NCBI GenBank assembly: GCA_934133115.1 | Contig: CAKPAV010000102.1 | Span: 1 to 6,425, forward strand | Origin: an uncultured Bacilli bacterium | GTDB lineage: Bacteria; Bacillota_I; Bacilli_A; RFN20; CAG-826 | Direction: 5' to 3' | DNA: 6,425 nucleotides | Shown: in pieces, positions 4,543 to 6,425 of the stretch | Layout of the letters: the number at the start of each line of letters is the position of its first letter | Position numbering within the stretch: the first letter of the stretch is position 1 | Program-made: the position numbers and the translations under genes | Notes under the pieces: model-generated | Told to the model about the DNA's origin: nothing | Database searches by the model: none | The model's input: the letters and a program-made list of their open reading frames with translations, nothing else

Positions 4543-6425
4543 TTATTTGTTATTTTCTTCTTCAACAATTTCTTCTTGTTCTTGGTGTTCAACAACCGCA
4601 ACAGAAGATACACGTTGATCATCATCTAAACGAATGATTTTAACGCCTTGCGTATTACGTCCTGCAATTTTAACTTGTTCAAGTGGTATTCTAATAATAA
4701 TACCTGCTTTAGTAATAACCATTAAGTCTTCATTACCATTTACAGCGCGAATTGTTACTAAATTGCCAACTTTTTCAGTTGCGTGAATTGTAATAACACC
4801 TTTAGTTCCACGTGAAGTCATACGGTAATCTTTGTAATGTGTCATCTTGCCATAGCCACGATCAGTAATAGCTAAGATATATTCTCCTTCTAAGCTTGTT
4901 ACCATTCCTACCGCGGTTCCACCATCGATATTCATACCACGAACACCAGAGGCAGTTCTTCCCATTGGACGAACATCACTTTCATTAAAATTAACCATTT
5001 TGCCTAGACTTGACGCAATACCAATAACAGCGGTGCCATCAGTTAATTTAACATCTAGCAAGTGATCTCCTTCACGAAGCGAAATAGCAATCTTACCATT
5101 TTGTCTAATTAATTCAAACTCTTTAACTGGTGTACGTTTTACAATACCTTGTTCAGTAGCAAAGAATAAGTAATCAGATTCACGATATTCATCAACTGTA
5201 ATAATTGATTTAACAACTTCGTCTTTTTCTAGACTTAACAAGTTAACTACTGGTAATCCTTTTGCAGATCTAGAGAATTCAGGAACTTGATATCCACGCA
5301 TTCTATAGACTTTACCATAACTTGTAAAGAACATTAAATCAGTGTGTGTTTTAGCATGTACTAAGATATCTACAACATCATCTTCATGTGTTTGCATACC
5401 TTTAACACCACGTCCGCCACGATTTTGAGTTCTAAATGTATCGGTTGATAATCTCTTAATATAACCATTTTTAGTTAATGTAATGATTATTTCTTCTTCT
5501 GGAATTAAATCTTCATCATCAATATTTGAGATCTCATTAGAAATATGTGTTCTTCTTTCATCACCAAATTTATTTTTGATTTCTTCTAATTCATCTAAAA
5601 CGACTTTTAATTCATTTTTACGATCAGATAAGATTTCTTTATATTCAGCAATTTGCACATTTAAACGCGCAATTTCATCTTCGATTTTTGCTTTTTCTAA
5701 GCCTGTTAATTTAGATAAACGCATATCAAGAATTTCTTTAGCTTGAATTTCAGAAATATTATAAGCTTCAATTAATTTTGCTTTAGCGTCATCTGTCGAT
5801 TTAGCACTCTTAATAATATCAACAACATCATCAATATTATCAATAGCGATGATTAATCCTTGTAAAATATGATCTCTAGCTTCCGCTTTTCTTAATAAAG
5901 TTCTTGTACGACGTCCAATTACTTCAACTTGGAAATCAAGATAATATTTAATTAAGTCTGGCATTGGAAGAATTCGAGGCTCCCCATTAACAAGACATAA
6001 GTTAATTACACCAAATGAACATTGTAATTGTGTTAATTTGTAAAGTTTATTTAAGACAACTTCTGCAATAGCGTCTCTTCTTAATTCAATGACAATTCTA
6101 ATACCTTCTTTATTAGATTCATCACGAATATCCGTAATTCCTTCAACAATTTTATCACGAACTAAGTGCGCGATATTTTCAATCATTAAAGCTTTATTTA
6201 CTTGATATGGAATTTCGGTAATTACAATACGTTTCTTTCCATTTTCTTGTTCAATAATTTCAGCACGAGAGCGAACAACAACTGATCCTTGACCAGTCTC
6301 ATAAGCTTTTCTAATGCCACTTTTTCCTAAAATAATGCCGCCTGTTGGAAAATCTGGGCCATAAATATAATTATTCATCAAATCTACTGCGGAAATGTCA
6401 GGATTTTCCGCAACAGCATGAATCG
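4543..6425 (-). CDS. gyrA: DNA gyrase subunit A, C-terminal two thirds (cut by right edge)
   Basis: GyrA is the breakage-reunion and DNA-wrapping subunit of the A2B2 gyrase that introduces negative supercoils. About 627 residues are visible; the frame stays open to the edge, with IHAVAENPDISAVDLM before YIYGPDFPTGG, so the TTG/ATG near 6381 is not the start. About 200 N-terminal residues, including the catalytic tyrosine and the quinolone-resistance region, are outside. Visible in order: the end of the catalytic core (RSRAEI, ITEIPYQVNKA), the long coiled coil with its LRKAEARDHILQGL and LDMRLSKLTGLE hallmarks, then a beta-pinwheel. The pinwheel starts with the GyrA box QNRGGRG (5407-5427), which separates GyrA from ParC, and weaker blade motifs follow (SRSAKG, MGRTASGVRG, TSRGTKG, AGRNTQG), fitting six blades. 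It ends in a short acidic tail. Identification is firm. Confidence 0.97.
   Translation of the reverse strand, partial: IHAVAENPDISAVDLMNNYIYGPDFPTGGIILGKSGIRKAYETGQGSVVVRSRAEIIEQENGKKRIVITEIPYQVNKALMIENIAHLVRDKIVEGITDIRDESNKEGIRIVIELRRDAIAEVVLNKLYKLTQLQCSFGVINLCLVNGEPRILPMPDLIKYYLDFQVEVIGRRTRTLLRKAEARDHILQGLIIAIDNIDDVVDIIKSAKSTDDAKAKLIEAYNISEIQAKEILDMRLSKLTGLEKAKIEDEIARLNVQIAEYKEILSDRKNELKVVLDELEEIKNKFGDERRTHISNEISNIDDEDLIPEEEIIITLTKNGYIKRLSTDTFRTQNRGGRGVKGMQTHEDDVVDILVHAKTHTDLMFFTSYGKVYRMRGYQVPEFSRSAKGLPVVNLLSLEKDEVVKSIITVDEYRESDYLFFATEQGIVKRTPVKEFELIRQNGKIAISLREGDHLLDVKLTDGTAVIGIASSLGKMVNFNESDVRPMGRTASGVRGMNIDGGTAVGMVTSLEGEYILAITDRGYGKMTHYKDYRMTSRGTKGVITIHATEKVGNLVTIRAVNGNEDLMVITKAGIIIRIPLEQVKIAGRNTQGVKIIRLDDDQRVSSVAVVEHQEQEEIVEEENNK

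Noticed and set aside
4440..4625. A 61-codon minus-strand frame overlapping the gyrA 3' end.
   Set aside because: Lys/Asn/Leu-rich translation of AT-rich DNA that crosses the gyrA terminator; no ribosome site or recognisable domain.
5407..5427. GyrA box QNRGGRG differs from the textbook QRRGGKG.
   Set aside because: Asn at position 2 and Arg for Lys are conservative and leave the Gly-Gly and flanking positions intact; not enough to suggest altered wrapping activity.
6379..6381. Apparent TTG start for a shorter gyrA product.
   Set aside because: The reading frame continues upstream with conserved gyrase sequence to the window edge, so this is an internal leucine.
1..6425. Looked for CRISPR repeats, tRNA or rRNA genes, transposases, toxin-antitoxin pairs and phage genes.
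   Set aside because: None is visible on either strand; gaps between genes are short and accounted for by promoters, terminators, the T-box or the inverted repeats.

Overview
The window comes from a low-GC, Gram-positive-type bacterium of the Bacillota, possibly one of the uncultured gut Bacilli or a mollicute-like lineage. The evidence is the strongly AT-rich DNA, a T-box riboswitch in front of a tRNA synthetase gene, lipobox lipoproteins and A/T-ending codons. Tryptophan is read from TGG and every visible stop is TAA, so nothing suggests the Mycoplasma code. All five genes lie on the minus strand; the description below follows transcription, from high to low coordinates.

Right side (6425-4482): the 3' two thirds of gyrA (DNA gyrase subunit A), running off the right edge and closed by a strong intrinsic terminator. 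Middle (4452-2445): a promoter followed by two tandem genes 11 nt apart, both encoding lipid-anchored secreted nucleases of the endonuclease I family. They are diverged paralogues that share the catalytic Glu-His and Asn, the sequence just after the lipobox and a C-terminal two-cysteine tail. Next is a 199-bp gap (2444-2246) with nested inverted repeats and a possible promoter. It leads to a PlsC-like acyltransferase (2245-1034) that carries an extra zinc ribbon and a C-terminal tail of unknown fold.

Left side (1028-1): a good SigA-type promoter, a serine T-box leader with its terminator and antiterminator, and the first 255 codons of serS (seryl-tRNA synthetase), cut by the left edge.

gyrA and serS are housekeeping genes that lie close together near the replication origin in some Bacillota. 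The acyltransferase and the nuclease pair sit between them. The likely role of the nucleases is to digest DNA or RNA outside the cell for nucleotide salvage. The acyltransferase would act in phospholipid synthesis at the membrane. I see no mobile element, CRISPR array, phage gene or defence system. The nuclease pair, the acyltransferase architecture and the 2281-2387 repeats are the parts that repay a second look.
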